This document shows positions 10,301 to 21,914 of a stretch of 64,000 nt of DNA, piece by piece (position 1 is the stretch's first letter; the number at the start of each line of letters is the position of its first letter). The position numbers were made by a program, and so were the translations under genes. The DNA is from Fulvia fulva. Its lineage: Eukaryota > Ascomycota > Dothideomycetes > Mycosphaerellales > Mycosphaerellaceae. The notes below the pieces were generated by a model. The model was not told where the DNA came from. It saw only the letters and a list, made by a program, of their open reading frames with translations, and made no database searches. The DNA lies in the NCBI RefSeq assembly GCF_020509005.1, contig NC_063014.1, positions 1,302,001 to 1,366,000 of the forward strand, written 5' to 3'.

Positions 10301-13300
10301 TTCTCCGACGACGTTTCCGTCTTCATCAGCAATCTTGCCACCCTCAATGACTCTTAGGTCATCGAGACCAGCGAAGGGACCCTCAGGCTTGGCCTCGCGT
10401 TCTTCATCAGGAATGAGTTCAACACGGCCAATGACCTTTCCTTGGTCGTTCCAGAACTGGCCTTGGTCGTCGAGTTGACGGCCAGCCAACTCCTTGGCTT
10501 GGCCTTCGACCAGGCGAGCGACTGGGATACCTTCGTCGCCAATGACGAGACCAGCCTTGGTTACAGTCTTGCCCTTGAGACCAGAAAGATCGGCAGGTTG
10601 TTCTTCCTGCTGCTCCTCTTCTTCTGGGATGTAACGATCGGCATGACCAACGACAGAGCCCTTCTTGTCAAGGACGTCGCCATCCTCATCGACAGTGCGA
10701 CCAAGAAGCTTGACTGGGTCACCCTCGGTGAGGTAGCCGACAGTGTTACCCTCTTCGTCTTGAACCCAGCCATCTTCGACAACGTGTAGGCCTTCAAGAC
10801 CAGCGAATGGCGCCTCTTCCTCAGGATCTTCCTGTGGCAAAGTCTTCGCACGACCAATGACGTGGCCCTTGTTGTCCCAGAACTGACCCTCCGAGTCGGC
10901 AGTGGTGCCAGCCTTGGACAGCTTCTTCGCATCACCCTCGACGAGTTCACCGACAATGGCGCCCTCATCGTTGATGAGCTTGCCTTGCTTGTTCACGGTC
11001 AACCCTTCGAGGGTTGAGAGAGGTGGAAGCTGGTCACCCTCTTCCTCTTCCTCGCCCTCGCCATCTTGTGCCTCATCGGCTTGCTCTTCACCTTGCTCTT
11101 CATCCTCTTCTTGGTTCTCGGGTGGGAGGGTGCGCACGGAGCCAATGACGTTGCCGGAGTCGTCGAGGACATCGCCCTGGTTGTTGATCTTCTTGCCGGC
11201 ACATTGCGAAAGGTCGCCGCTGGTGAGTTCGCCAATGGGCTCGCCATCCTCGTTGAGGACTTGACCCTTCTTGTTGACCTTGAGGCCATCCAGGATCGAA
11301 ATAGCTGGTTCTTCTTGCTGGACCTCTTGTGGAAGAGTGCGGACGTGGCCGATGACATTGCCGTCCTTGTCGAGGACTTCGCCGGTGGAGTTGATCTTCT
11401 TGCCGGCGCACTGGGAAAGCTCTCCGGCAGTGAGCTCACCAATCGGCTCGCCGTCTTCGTTCAGGACTTGGCCCTTCTTGTTGACCTTGAGGCCGTCGAG
11501 GATGGAGAGCTCTGGCTCTTCGTACTGAGGTTCGTCTTCCTCAGCCTCGCCTTCCTCTTCGCCCTCATCTTCGGCCTGATCTTCGCCTGCTTCTTGGTCC
11601 TCGTCGCCCTCTTCCTGTTGCTCAGGAAGTTCGCCGAGTTCCTCGAGCAGTTCCTTGGTGGCAGTCTCGGCGGCTTCACCTGGTACGACACGGACGTGGC
11701 CGACAAGGTCGCCCTTCTTGCTGTAGACCTCGCCCTTGTCGTTGGCTTTGCCGCCAGCACAAGCTTGAAGATCACCATCAGTGAGCTCTCCAATCTCCTC
11801 ACCGTCGTCGTCAAGGATCTTGCCCTTCTTGTTGACACGGCGGCCGTCAAGAATGCGGAAGTCGAGAAGTGTCTTAACGCCACCGAGCTTCTCGGCAGCG
11901 CCTTCAGCAAGCTCAGTCTTGCCGAGGACGTTTCCATCCTCATCCAGGATCTGACCCTCCTCGTTGATCTCGAGGGTGTTGGGGTCGACTTCGCCATGTG
12001 CAATCTTCTCGCGGAGGCTGCTGTCTTCGACACCTCCAAGGACGTTGCCCTCTTCGTCGAGGATATCGCCAGCCTCGTTGAGCTCCTTGCCTTGGAGAGC
12101 CTCGATACCAGGAAGCTGGTCCTCGATCTCCTCCGGCTGAGTGTCTTCGGCAGCATCCGCAGCGTCCGCGGCACCCTCTTCGACGCCATCCTCCACACCG
12201 TTGACTTGCTCTTCGGCGTCCTCGGTAGCCTGTTGAGTTTGCTGGCGTGGCTCGTAAACTCCTTCCTCGACAAGCTGCTCAGCATCGTCGTGGATCTCGG
12301 CGTACCCAACGACGTTCCCATTTTGGTCGATGAACTCGCCCTGGTCATTGAGGGTGGCATTCTGGAGCTCTTGTGGGTCACCATCAACCACTCGGCCGAT
12401 TGTGTTACCCTCGGAGTCGTAGATCAGGCCGTCAACCTGGCAGGTGAGGCCTTCCATGATGGAAAGCGCTGGCAGGTTGGCGTATTCGTCGACTTGCTCC
12501 TCGGCGTCATCAGCAGCATCCTGAGCTTGACCCTCGAACTGGCTGAGGAAGTCTTGAGCACCCTCTGGAAGCTCTTCGCCTTTGTCTTGTGCTTCTTGCA
12601 GCTGCTTCTTGATCTCGTCTGGGAGAAGCTCGACACGACCAACGAGGTCGCCGTCGTCATCGAGAATCTCGCCATCGTCGCCAATGGGATATCCTGCGAG
12701 GTCTTCGGCGTCACCCTCTGCAAGTCTGCCAATCGGGTTTCCTTCTTTGTCAAGGATTTGGCCATCGTCCTGCACCTCGAGACCCTTCAGCTTTGACAGG
12801 TCAACTGGAAGGCCTTCTGGTACCTGAATGCCGTTGGTGTCTGGCAGATCTTGACCAGTGGCATTTTCAGCTGTGTCTTTGGCGTCATCAGCAGTCTCCT
12901 CAGCCTGGTCCTTCGCACTATTGGCAGCATCTTGAGCTTGGTCGGTCGCGCTTTTGGCCTGCTCCTTTGCGCCATCGGCAGTCTGCTCAGCTTGGTCGTT
13001 GGCATCCTCGGCTACATCGTCTGCTTGGTCCTTTGCGTCGGCAGTGGCCTCCTCAGCCCGGTCTTGTGCGCCCTCGGCAGCATCACCAGCTTCGTCGGTC
13101 GTCTCGCCGGCAACCTTCTTGCCTTCGTCGACACCCTCCTCGGCGGTGTCTTTCGCATCGTCGGCGGTCTCCTCAGCATCCTTCTTGGCATCTTTGGTGG
13201 CGCCAGATGGGTCCTGAGTGGCTTTGCCGGCAAGGTTTGAAGCCTTGCCAGCAGCGTTCTTCGCAGTCTCCTTCGCACCCTTGCCTTGCTGCTGCGCGGG

Positions 13301-14023
13301 TTGCTCAGGCTCCTGCTCGTCATCGTCCTGCTCGTCGTCATCGGCAGATTGGACAGTGTCGCCTGCCTTCTCTGTCGCATCGTCGGCCGTGTCTTCGGCC
13401 TCGTCGCCAGCATCCTCTGCAGTCTGCTGGGCTTGCTCTCCAAAGTCCTTGCCAGATTCCTGAGCGCCCTCGACGGCGTCATCTTCGTCGTCATCGATAG
13501 GCTCTGGCTGTGCTTGCTCAAGACCTTCCTTGCCCTTCTGGCCAGCCTGGGTGACTTTGCTCATGGGGCCGTCGTCATCGTCGTCATCGTCGTCTCTCAT
13601 CTCAACGCTGCTTTGCGCCTGCTGAGCCTGGTCCTCGGCATTGTCGCCAGCTTCCTCTGTCTGGCTTTGCGCTTGCTGCGCCTTCTGTCCTAGTTGTCGC
13701 TTTGACTGGGGTGAATCTGATTCTGGCTTCGTTGCCTGCGAAGCTTTAGGGGTTGAAAGTGCTGGTTTGTTGCCTGATGCTGGCTGTGCAGATTTCTGTG
13801 GAGTCTGTCCCGGTCGTCTCGTCAACTTGGTTGGGGTCTTGGGAGCGGCAGTCTGCTGCTTGCCGGCTGCTGGAGATGGAGCCATTGTGTTAGATTCCTG
13901 TGGTGTAAATGGAGTAGAGCTTCGTGAAGATCGTGAAGATGCGTAACGTCGTCGTGAGAGTGGTGATCTAGTGGGTGTAGGAGGAAAGGAGTAGTACGCG
14001 TATTGATTAGAGTTGCTTGTCAT
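7327..14023 (-). CDS. Giant DUF3659-repeat, LEA-like protein
   Basis: Two exons, 14023-7627 and 7460-7327, joined across a 166-nt intron (GTAAGT donor, TCTAATAC branch, TAG acceptor), give about 2176 residues. The first exon read alone stops at 7619, but the open, lysine/glutamate-rich last exon and the matching phase support splicing. Parts in order: a Pro/Ser/Thr-rich N-terminus; an acidic tract; an Ala/Glu/Asp/Lys-rich LEA_4-like region (about residues 150-390); about 19 DUF3659 units of 62-70 residues (about 404-1894), each two halves with D-E-x-G and G-x-x-x-E-G-D motifs; a charged helical region; a Gly/Leu-rich hydrophobic stretch (about 2044-2098); and a charged tail. The family is annotated as LEA domain protein in ascomycetes; the function is unknown, with stress or structural roles suggested by analogy. 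The start could instead be the ATG at 13885. Confidence 0.85.
8340..12830 (-). repeat. DUF3659 tandem repeat array within the giant gene
   Basis: About 19 diverged units of roughly 200 bp. In the later part, about 8700-10800, two unit types alternate. Type A starts GPFAGLEGL and ends KGHAEPLPEEE. Type B starts like DYSILDGLTLNKQG and ends VGRCEPLPE. The higher-order period is therefore about 130 residues (~390 bp). Confidence 0.85.
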
Positions 14024-17000
14024 GCAATCGCAAGGCCAATGACGGAGCAAAAAAAAGAGGAGGTTCTGTGAAAGTGTGGCTAGAGGCCCGGACTCACGTT
14101 TGATATATCATGCAGCTAAGATCCAGGAGGCACAGGGCAGGTAGTCTTCCTTGGTGAGCACACAGCATACTCCGGCAGCCGCCTGAGTAGCATAGAATGA
14201 CGTATCGAGAGCTTGCCGACATTGACAAGGGAGCTTCGATAGCTCACGCCTCGTGTGGCCAGTGACGGGCCACTGGGGGCTGGACAAGCAGGTTTCTGTA
14301 ACGATGAGCGCCACTCTTCTTGGTCGTCTATGCTGGTCGAGAACGGCAAGCTGCTTGTGACTTCATTGCGGGTGTCCACTCTGGTCGACGCGTGATGTCA
14401 CATTCTTCCAGCCTCGGAAGACGGTCCAGCGATTGCAACAATGCCAGTGCAGGTAGGGCCGGAAGGTGGCCTCCATAGTGCTTTCGAATCCTCTGCTTGC
14501 CAGCTCGCGTGGTGGCGAAGTACCAAGCACCCGATACGCATCTACATGCAAAGCTGTGGCCAGACTGCCGTGAAAGACCGAATGCCTTGCCCGGTTCCAC
14601 GAGGTAGGAATAGTGGAGCACACACGTCTTCTGCCAACTTCAGCGGATCGTCGATAAAACATCCCTGTCAAACATGCAGCAGCCCCTCGAGCCACCAACA
14701 GCAGCGGCATTCGAAACGCGGAGAAAGGTCAAGTGTGTGTATGCAAAAGGGCAGCTGCATTGCATTAGTACCGCTTCCAAGTTTTGAGCTCGTAGGTTAG
14801 AAAGGGAGTGAGGTCGTCCTGGCAAATGCTAAAGCACATGGCGCAGCCGTTCAGCGCCTAACGCTGCAACGACCGCGTGCGGAGGACCCTTGCCGTGAAC
14901 TCTATGCGCCGGGGGGCCACGAACGCTGATGAAAGTATGATATCAAGCCACAGGACAGGTTTCAGTGCAGTCCAGTGTCCTTGCTGCACGACATGAAGAA
15001 CGTCGCACAAAGTGTTGCATCATCTGATTTGTCGCGTCAGGCATTTGGTAACGAGCATGCGGCGCTGATCCGATGGGCTCCCAAGCCGCGACACGTCAAG
15101 TTGTCCTGCAGGTCGTACGCGATCTTGGAGTCTGCGGATTGATGCGGCTGTGAGACCTGGCAATATACCTCTTCATCGTGGCGCGTGCTGTCGTGTCGAG
15201 CTTTCGTGCCTCGTTGAGAAGCGCATACAGATGTCCTGCGAGAAGCCGTAGCAGTGTGGTGGTCCATCAATAACTGGCACGACCACGCGGTCTGCTCAAT
15301 CGGACGGTCAGTACTCTCAGATCATCGGGCGGAGGTCTCACGACTGCTTCTCCACCAATCCAAGTCCCCAACAAGGTCCGTCCGGATCCTCTCACGTCTC
15401 CTTCAGGTGTCAGGTCCGAAGCCAGAGGTTTCTTGGGACAAGTTTGAGTGTGCAGAACAACGCGGGAAGTGGCTCATCGGAGCCCGGCTGTGTGGCACGT
15501 TCAAGTGAAGGTCGAGCCGGATTCGAGCGGCTGGAAAGCGACGGCGCGGGCAGAGCAGGGAATGAGCCCTGCTCCATCAGCCACAATGATGTCGGCGTCG
15601 CTACAGCCCGTTCCGCATACTCGTTCCTGCCAAGACTGGACGATGTCGCGATGGCATCAGATGATGGTTCATGATGGTCTGTACATTGCAACGTTTCACC
15701 ATGAATACTGAGAATTCAGACCGTGCTGCTTACGCCAAACGCGTGCGATTTATGCGAGCTTTATCATGAGCGCCTTCGTCACGCGTGGTGGTGACATCTC
15801 GCGACGCATCCACCCATTTGTGGGAACCGTGACGACCTGTGGTGGAGTGCCGCCGACGACGACTGCTGCATCATTCTCCAGTGAGAAGGTGCTTGGGTGA
15901 GAGGGCTACTCTCACGGCGGCACAGCGCGTGCAATCTGCTCGATGGTTTGTAGTGGAGGTAGAGAGAATTGCACGGGAAGAGATGTCAATCAAGACGTGG
16001 GAGTGCATTGTGTGAGCGACTGACCTGACCTGGCCCGGGGCGACTATAGTCTGCCATAGCGAAATCTGGTCACGTAAATTTCCGCCATGCATGGTGCTGG
16101 AATGCGTGCTCGGTGTTGTGGTGGTGTGGTTGCCACCTTAGGATCATGGTGAAGAGCTTGGACGAGATGGAGTCGGAAGAAACTCGAGCACGAGGCGCAG
16201 TTACGACGAGGAAGTAACGATGAGCTGGACATCGTCGAGACCAGCGTGTTCGGCGGAGAGCAGGGCAGGTTGCTCCATTTCAGTATGGGCTTCGCCAGCC
16301 CTCGCGGTCATCACTACGCCAGCACCTGTGATGGCGGAGACTACAAGGCTATGTGCATCTTTGCAAGATGTACGGCGAAGATAATGGCAGCATCTTTCAC
16401 ACTCTGCCATATGGGTCAAGCATAAAGGCCACTGGCGTAGACGAGCATGGCCAAATAAATGCGCTCGACGGGCGGTCATGCCTCGTGCCTTCATTCCCGT
16501 CCGGCCAATATGAGCAACCATTCTGAATTGTAGGTCAAACGACCGCGCTGTTACCTTTCAGTAGATAAATATATCACCCCTAGGTCATGGAGACCGTGAG
16601 CAAACCTGGAATACTTTCACCCAACCTGTCTTAGTCATCTAGTGCTCTTATGGTACCGTGCCAGCTAAACACATGGGACGACAGCGCCGTGTCCCACGGG
16701 AAGGAACGTACTTTCTCACGACTAGAGCCCTGCTCTTCATATAGCCAGTGTAATCTTCTACCTGTCTAAGTGTGCGTCTAGTGCTATCGGGACCTCCTCG
16801 CAACATCTTGTCCCGTTCACTGCTGTTTTTAATTGCTTGAAAAGCACATTGTTGAAGCACCTGGTCGTGACCATGTATCCGTGGTCGAATCATACCTGCC
16901 ATGGTCAGAATCACAACGATGGAGATAACGAGACAGTGGCTTGGCTATGGAATGGTATATTGATCACAAGAGGACCATCAATTCAACAGCATGTACGAAA

Positions 17001-17065
17001 TGGTATCAACGCTTTGCCACGAACAACAAGACCGCAACCAACCCAGCCTTTGCCCAACTCCCCCA
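14024..17065. other. 3-kb stretch without a recognisable gene
   Basis: This is the longest gene-free interval here, between the start of the DUF3659 gene and the 3' end of the IQ-motif gene. Open frames of 60-120 codons occur on both strands, but none shows a domain, a hydrophobic pattern or a convincing exon chain. I found no tRNA or 5S rRNA. It presumably holds the long upstream region of the DUF3659 gene; an unannotated noncoding RNA is possible. Confidence 0.5.
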
Positions 17066-18881
17066 TCACTTCGAAGGAGCATCAATACTCGGCGGCGTCG
17101 GCGGCATAACACCACCACCACCATCTGCCCCCTCCACCGTCTGTGTCCCTGGCTCATAAAGCGTAGTCGACGACTTCTGCTCCAGCAACGAAGGACCAGG
17201 CCCTTGCTCCGCCTTCCCACCAATAGACCCAAGCCGCCCACTAACCCTCTTCTTAAACCTATAGCTGTAAGACCTGCTCCTAGCAGCCTCCTGCTCCCTC
17301 GCAAGAATCTCCCTCTCCCTCGCGGCGCTCTGACTCTTATCCCTCTCCTCCTCCTCCCTCTTCCTCTTCTCCTCGGGATTCACCATGTCTTTCGCATGCT
17401 GCCTCACGCTCTTTGTCCGTTTCTTCACCTTGATATACCCCTCCAATCCCAGGATGACGGCATAGCTCCGCGACACATTGAGGTGACTCAGATCTGCGCC
17501 GGCTTCTTTGAGGCATTTCAGGAACTCGCGGAAGTTCTTTACGGGTGGGGCGTAGTGTCCGCTCAAGGGGGAGAGTTTGCGGATTTGGCCGCGTTTTATT
17601 TTTATCAAGCCTGCGGCACTGACACGTGCGCCTTTGAGGAAAGAGGAGTGTTGGAAGGCACCGGATTGTTTTATTCCCACGTAAAGGCGAAATGAGGTGT
17701 CCGCGACGAAGATCCAAGTGTTCTTTTTCGTCGTCTTTCGGAGGAGGTGGTTCATGAGCGCATCGACGCTGATATGGTTGAGCTTGTTAAGACCTTTGGC
17801 ATCATGGAATTCTTCGTTGGCGTACTTGGAGGAGTCTTCGTGGCTGCCAGTGCTGATGGAAGTATTGGTGGAGGATGTATCAGAACCTGAGGCGTACTGC
17901 GACGGCTCTGGTTTCTCGCCCGTGGTCACCTCTCGCCATGTTGGTGTATCATCGCTGGCATGGACGATTCCCTCGATACTGTCCTTGAAGTCCGGCGAGG
18001 TCGTTATTGGCTTGCCGTTTTTGTCCCAACAGAAGCGACCCCCCTGCTTGTCGATGATGACCATATACTTCTTCCTCTCATCTCGGGACAAATACCTGAC
18101 CTGCTCCTTATCCAGTCGTTCCCGCGGCCTGTCTTCAAGGTCCAGCTCTTTACCCTCCGCATAATCCAGCCAGTAGAAGAAGTTTTCCTTGGTAGTACTT
18201 TTCTTCCATTCCTGGTGGTATCTTCTCAGGTTACTGCCGTATCTGTGCTTCTGATCGACCATTTCCAGGAAGTATTCAAGCCCCATCGTCTTCGCATACT
18301 TCTCCCTCTCAGCCTTCTGCTGCCTCTTCACCTTCTGCGCTTCCGCCTGGCTCTCAGTATCGACCTCACTCTCACTGGTATCATCATCCCCAGCTCTTCT
18401 CGCGACAGCGCCAACATGCGCCCACCTACTCCTCACTCGCTGCGTGGTCGTCTGGCTTTCAGTGAATTGTTCGTCTCGCGGCTTCGGTCGGGTGGTAAGA
18501 TTGTACTCGGCTATCTTCTTAGCATGCTGCCATAACGTGGGATCCTTGCCTCGCTGGTGCTCACCTTCCTTGAGTGCCTATCCACGAGTCAGCCAGCTGC
18601 GCAGCATACTGGAAGACAAAGACATGAGCTCTTCATACCTCGAGCCACCTCGTGCTTGGATCTAGGCCATATCCCTTGAGTGCCCTCCGCTCTCGATGTC
18701 CGCGATAGCTGCGCTGAATCACACGTGCTGCCTTTGCTTCATCGTCAAGCTGGCTGTCTTGCTTCCTCCTCCGTTCCAGTATTTCTTTCCTACGTTCGGC
18801 CTGTTCCCTCTCAATCTCGCGCAGAACGTCTGGTGACGGCAATGCTAACGGATCGTGCTTCTTGGCACTATCATCCTCCAT
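17066..18881 (-). CDS. IQ calmodulin-binding-motif protein
   Basis: Two exons, 18881-18639 and 18577-17066, flank a 61-nt intron (GTATGA donor, TAG acceptor) and encode 584 residues in phase. An IQ motif (A-R-V-I-Q-R-S-Y-R-G-H-R-E-R-R) lies near residues 55-69, right after a charged helix. The rest holds a conserved-looking fold with KNTWIFVADTSFRLYVGIKQSGAFQHS and SGHYAPPVKNFREFLKCL, then a coiled-coil-like Arg/Glu stretch and a low-complexity tail. The second half resembles a family of ascomycete proteins named only by the IQ motif, so calmodulin or myosin-light-chain-like binding is likely and the cellular role is unknown. The start was chosen at MEDDSAKK because the upstream part of the frame looks non-coding. 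Confidence 0.8.
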
Positions 18882-19557
18882 CACGACGAAACGATCGAAA
18901 AAGATGACCCGAGCGATCTGCCTGGTCCTGTCGCATGCGCATGCCCCGCGCTTGGCAGATACGATCAAGATGTCGGGAACGTGCCAGGGCGCGTGGTTGT
19001 AGCGCGGGGCAGTAACAACCAGCCTAGCCCAGCTTCGAGTCTGGAACGTCGACGTCAAAATCCGTCTTAGCAACGTGCAGAGAGTTTTGTCGCAAGCTCC
19101 TGCAGTGAATCCTGTTTAATGTTCTCGCCACGACACGTAGATTGGTGGTGGCTGAGGTGCCTATACGAGGGATCTTGCTAGATGCGGAAGGTGTGAAGCT
19201 GCGGTGACGGCGGTAAGATACCAAATTGGTGTAGTCACAAGACACTCTTCTTGTGAAGAAGCAAGGAAAGAAGTCATGGAAGCATGAAGACTCACGATGT
19301 AAAGCCGGAGACATTGGTAATGACGTGGAGTCGTGCCGGGGTTTCATGCGCCTTGAATGGCCGGCTAATCGAGCTCGTGAGGCCCGAGCGGCGTATATGT
19401 GTCGCTCTGAATACAGACACGCAATTGAGACCTAAAAGTCTTCAGCAAGCGGTGTCCTCGCTATCAAAGAGCACCTGCTCAACCCACCTAGGCGCGATGC
19501 CCCGCTGACAAGAGCTGGGCCAGTATGGAGAGCTTGCCATAGCCACGAAATCGTCCC
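18882..19557. other. Promoter region of the IQ gene and 3' region of the next gene
   Basis: Nothing recognisable beyond presumed UTRs and promoter sequence in this interval. Confidence 0.4.
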
Positions 19558-21444
19558 TCAAAGACCCATGCCCATACCACCTGCATTGCTCATCTGCGTG
19601 TTGATGTTACCATACGGCATCATACCCTGGCTGTAGTCCAGCAAAGGATACTGCCCAGGTCCTTGACTGGTCATCGGCGTATGCGTGTACGACATCTGTA
19701 CCTGCTGCATCTGCTGATGGTCCGGAAGAGGGTCGTACTGAATCTGCTGATCTTGCTGAAGCTCCTGGTGCAAATCTTGTTGCATATCCTGCTGCATGTC
19801 CTGCTGTTGCATGTCCTGGGCTCCTGGCTGCGCTTGTAGATCGTGCGTGTTCATCTCCACGATAATGTCGTTCTCGTTGTCATCGCCAACCGCAGCTCCT
19901 GCTTGCTCGCCAGTGTAGTTGTCTGCCTTGGTGAAGCCACCATATCCGTCTGCGCGACCGACAATTTCACCAGTCTTTTGCATCTTGGTTCGTAGTTGGC
20001 CCATCTTGCGCTTCATGCGTTCGCGCAGCATCTCGTCGTGAATTGGCGCGTTCCAGTCCCCCTTGTTCATGTCCACAAGCTGGTAGAGCTCACGATACAT
20101 GGTCTCGAAGGTGTCGAGCTGAGACTGTTGGAAAGCGTAACATTGGTACTGATGCATGAGATCTGCCAGTAGAGCTTGTGCACGCAGTGGCCAGATGTCC
20201 TTGCTCTGCACCCACTCAGCAGTCAAATGGTCGCGTCGCCTGCTTCGTCGCTCAAGATCTCTCAGCATACGTTCTTGCCGCTCGGCCGTTCTCTTCTTCG
20301 ACTCCTCGATCTTCTTCTTGCTTCGACTGTCTCGCTTCGGAACGTTCGGGATTACGGCGTTGGGGTTGTACAGAGTACTCGGACCTTGTCGCTTTGGTGC
20401 AGGCTTCGTCACTGAAACTGGCGATGCTGATACGCTGCTGTTTTTGCGACTCTGAATCTGGCGCATCTTGAGCTTGAGTTCGACCTCACGCTTCGCAAGT
20501 GCAATCTGCTGGAGCTGGAGCTCAATCGTCTCCTCGTCTTCGGGAAGGTCGGCGTCGAGGTTCATGGGCGTGGAGAATGACTGCTGCGGACTCGATTGTT
20601 GCTGCTGCAGCGCGCGAGCCATCTGTGCTTCGACGGATTGTGCAGTTTGCTGAGCCATTGGCGCGTAGGGCGACTGGTATTGTGCGTTATTCTGGGGCTG
20701 TGCGGTGGTGTCCATGGTGGTGTCGCCCTCTTCCTCGTCCTCCTCGTCATCGTCATCCTCGCCCGTGCCACTCTTGCGTCTGGTGTTCTTCATCTTGACC
20801 TTGTCACCCTTGCGCTCGAACACCCGGCGGATAGTTCGCGTGCCGACCACAATATTGTACTTGTCGTAGAGCCACCACAGCATGTCATCCACCGACATTT
20901 CCGGCTTCTCCTTTACATGTTCGAAGAGTGCCTGTCAAACGCGTCAGCTGTTGTCTGAAGCTACGCGCAACCACGATATCACTAACCTGTTCCACGTCTG
21001 GAGTGAGGACGCGATGGCGCCCAGTACGAGCTTCCGGAGGCTGTTGCGGCATGTTGTCAGCCTTGTCGAGATCTGATGTCGTTGTTGATCGCTTCACTGC
21101 TCTCACCTTGCCGATGCGTCCAGTGCGTTCTAACCTGCAGTCCGCGATCAGTCTGGTCTCGAGGCAGGTGAAAGCGTAGGCATGTCCACTTACTCTAGCT
21201 TCCATCTGCGGATAGTGCGATCAGAGACACCCGTCTCCTTCTCAATAGACTCCTCATCGCGACCCGCCTCTAGTAGGCCCTTGACATGAAGCCGCCTGCG
21301 AGTAATGATATGTCAGTGAGGGAAGAGATAGACAGCAGTGTGTCGCACTTACTGTTCCTCGCTGTACGCTTTCCCCTGCAGAAAGAAGTTAGTATCAGAG
21401 GTACACTACAAACAAAAGGACCATTATACTCATCAACTCACCAT
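19558..21444 (-). CDS. Putative DNA-binding protein with Tc1/mariner-type bipartite helix-turn-helix N-terminus
   Basis: Five exons: 21444-21442 (only the ATG), 21375-21353, 21295-21194, 21134-20987 and 20931-19558. All junctions are in phase and give 549 residues. Residues ~5-45 form a helix-turn-helix ending GVSDRTIRRWKLE. A GR-type linker (TGRHR, near 80) follows, then a second helix-turn-helix (~86-135) with LTPDVEQALFEHV and LYDKYNIVVGTRTIRRVF. This order, HTH, GRPR-like motif, HTH, is that of Tc1/mariner transposase DNA-binding regions. No DDE catalytic domain follows. Instead there is an acidic stretch, a Gln-rich part, a basic helical middle (~240-380) and a Gln/Met-rich C-terminus with D-M-Q-Q repeats. 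The likely role is nuclear DNA binding, perhaps transcriptional; derivation from a transposase is inference. Five exons and long intact frames argue for a functional host gene. Confidence 0.7.
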
Positions 21445-21914
21445 GGCGTATGTCGTCGCCGAGCGGACAGGATATAAGTCAGTGACGATGGTAGAGGAAC
21501 ACTTCAAAAAGTAGAGCGAACGTTGGATCGCGGCACAATTAGCCGAGGTGTCACGTGCAGCGCATTGACAACATTCATTCAAGACTCAAGAAATGGAGCA
21601 AGACGAGAAGCGTGGCATGTGATTCAAGCATTCAATTACTGGCACAGATGCTGTGAACTATACGGAGCTTCATCTCCTGTTGTTTGTACATCCTACTGCC
21701 GCTCTGAGTACCGGCTATCAGCGCCAACTCTGACCTTTCCTATCAATGCATCTCACCATCCACTCAACTGCTTTCTTTATTGCTGACCACATTTGCTGCC
21801 TTTCCTACAGTAGCTGTGGGTCGATGCCGGGGAGGATGATGACCCAGCAGGTTCATCCGGCTGCCTCTCTATCGATCCCATTGCACCTCCCGGTTCCAAC
21901 GAGTCTTGCCTCTG
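21445..21914. other. Promoter of the HTH gene and 3' flank of SNT2
   Basis: No gene seen. It includes presumed 5' UTR directly before the isolated ATG exon at 21444. Confidence 0.4.

Noticed and set aside
7577..12796. Very long plus-strand frames (7577-8929, 8972-10357, 11066-12796) opposite the DUF3659 gene
   Set aside because: They are mirror frames of the Asp/Glu/Gly-rich repeats; their protein sequence is Leu/Val/Asp-rich without domain structure and changes with the repeat code. The minus strand carries a clear repeat family.
7619..14050. The DUF3659 frame read as a single exon from 14050 to 7619
   Set aside because: The base triplet at 14050 is TTG, not ATG, so the first ATG (14023) is used; the 3' end is better explained by an intron and last exon.
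14222..14245. T-arm-like GAGC-TTCGATA-GCTC sequence suggesting another tRNA
   Set aside because: No matching acceptor, D or anticodon arms can be placed around it.
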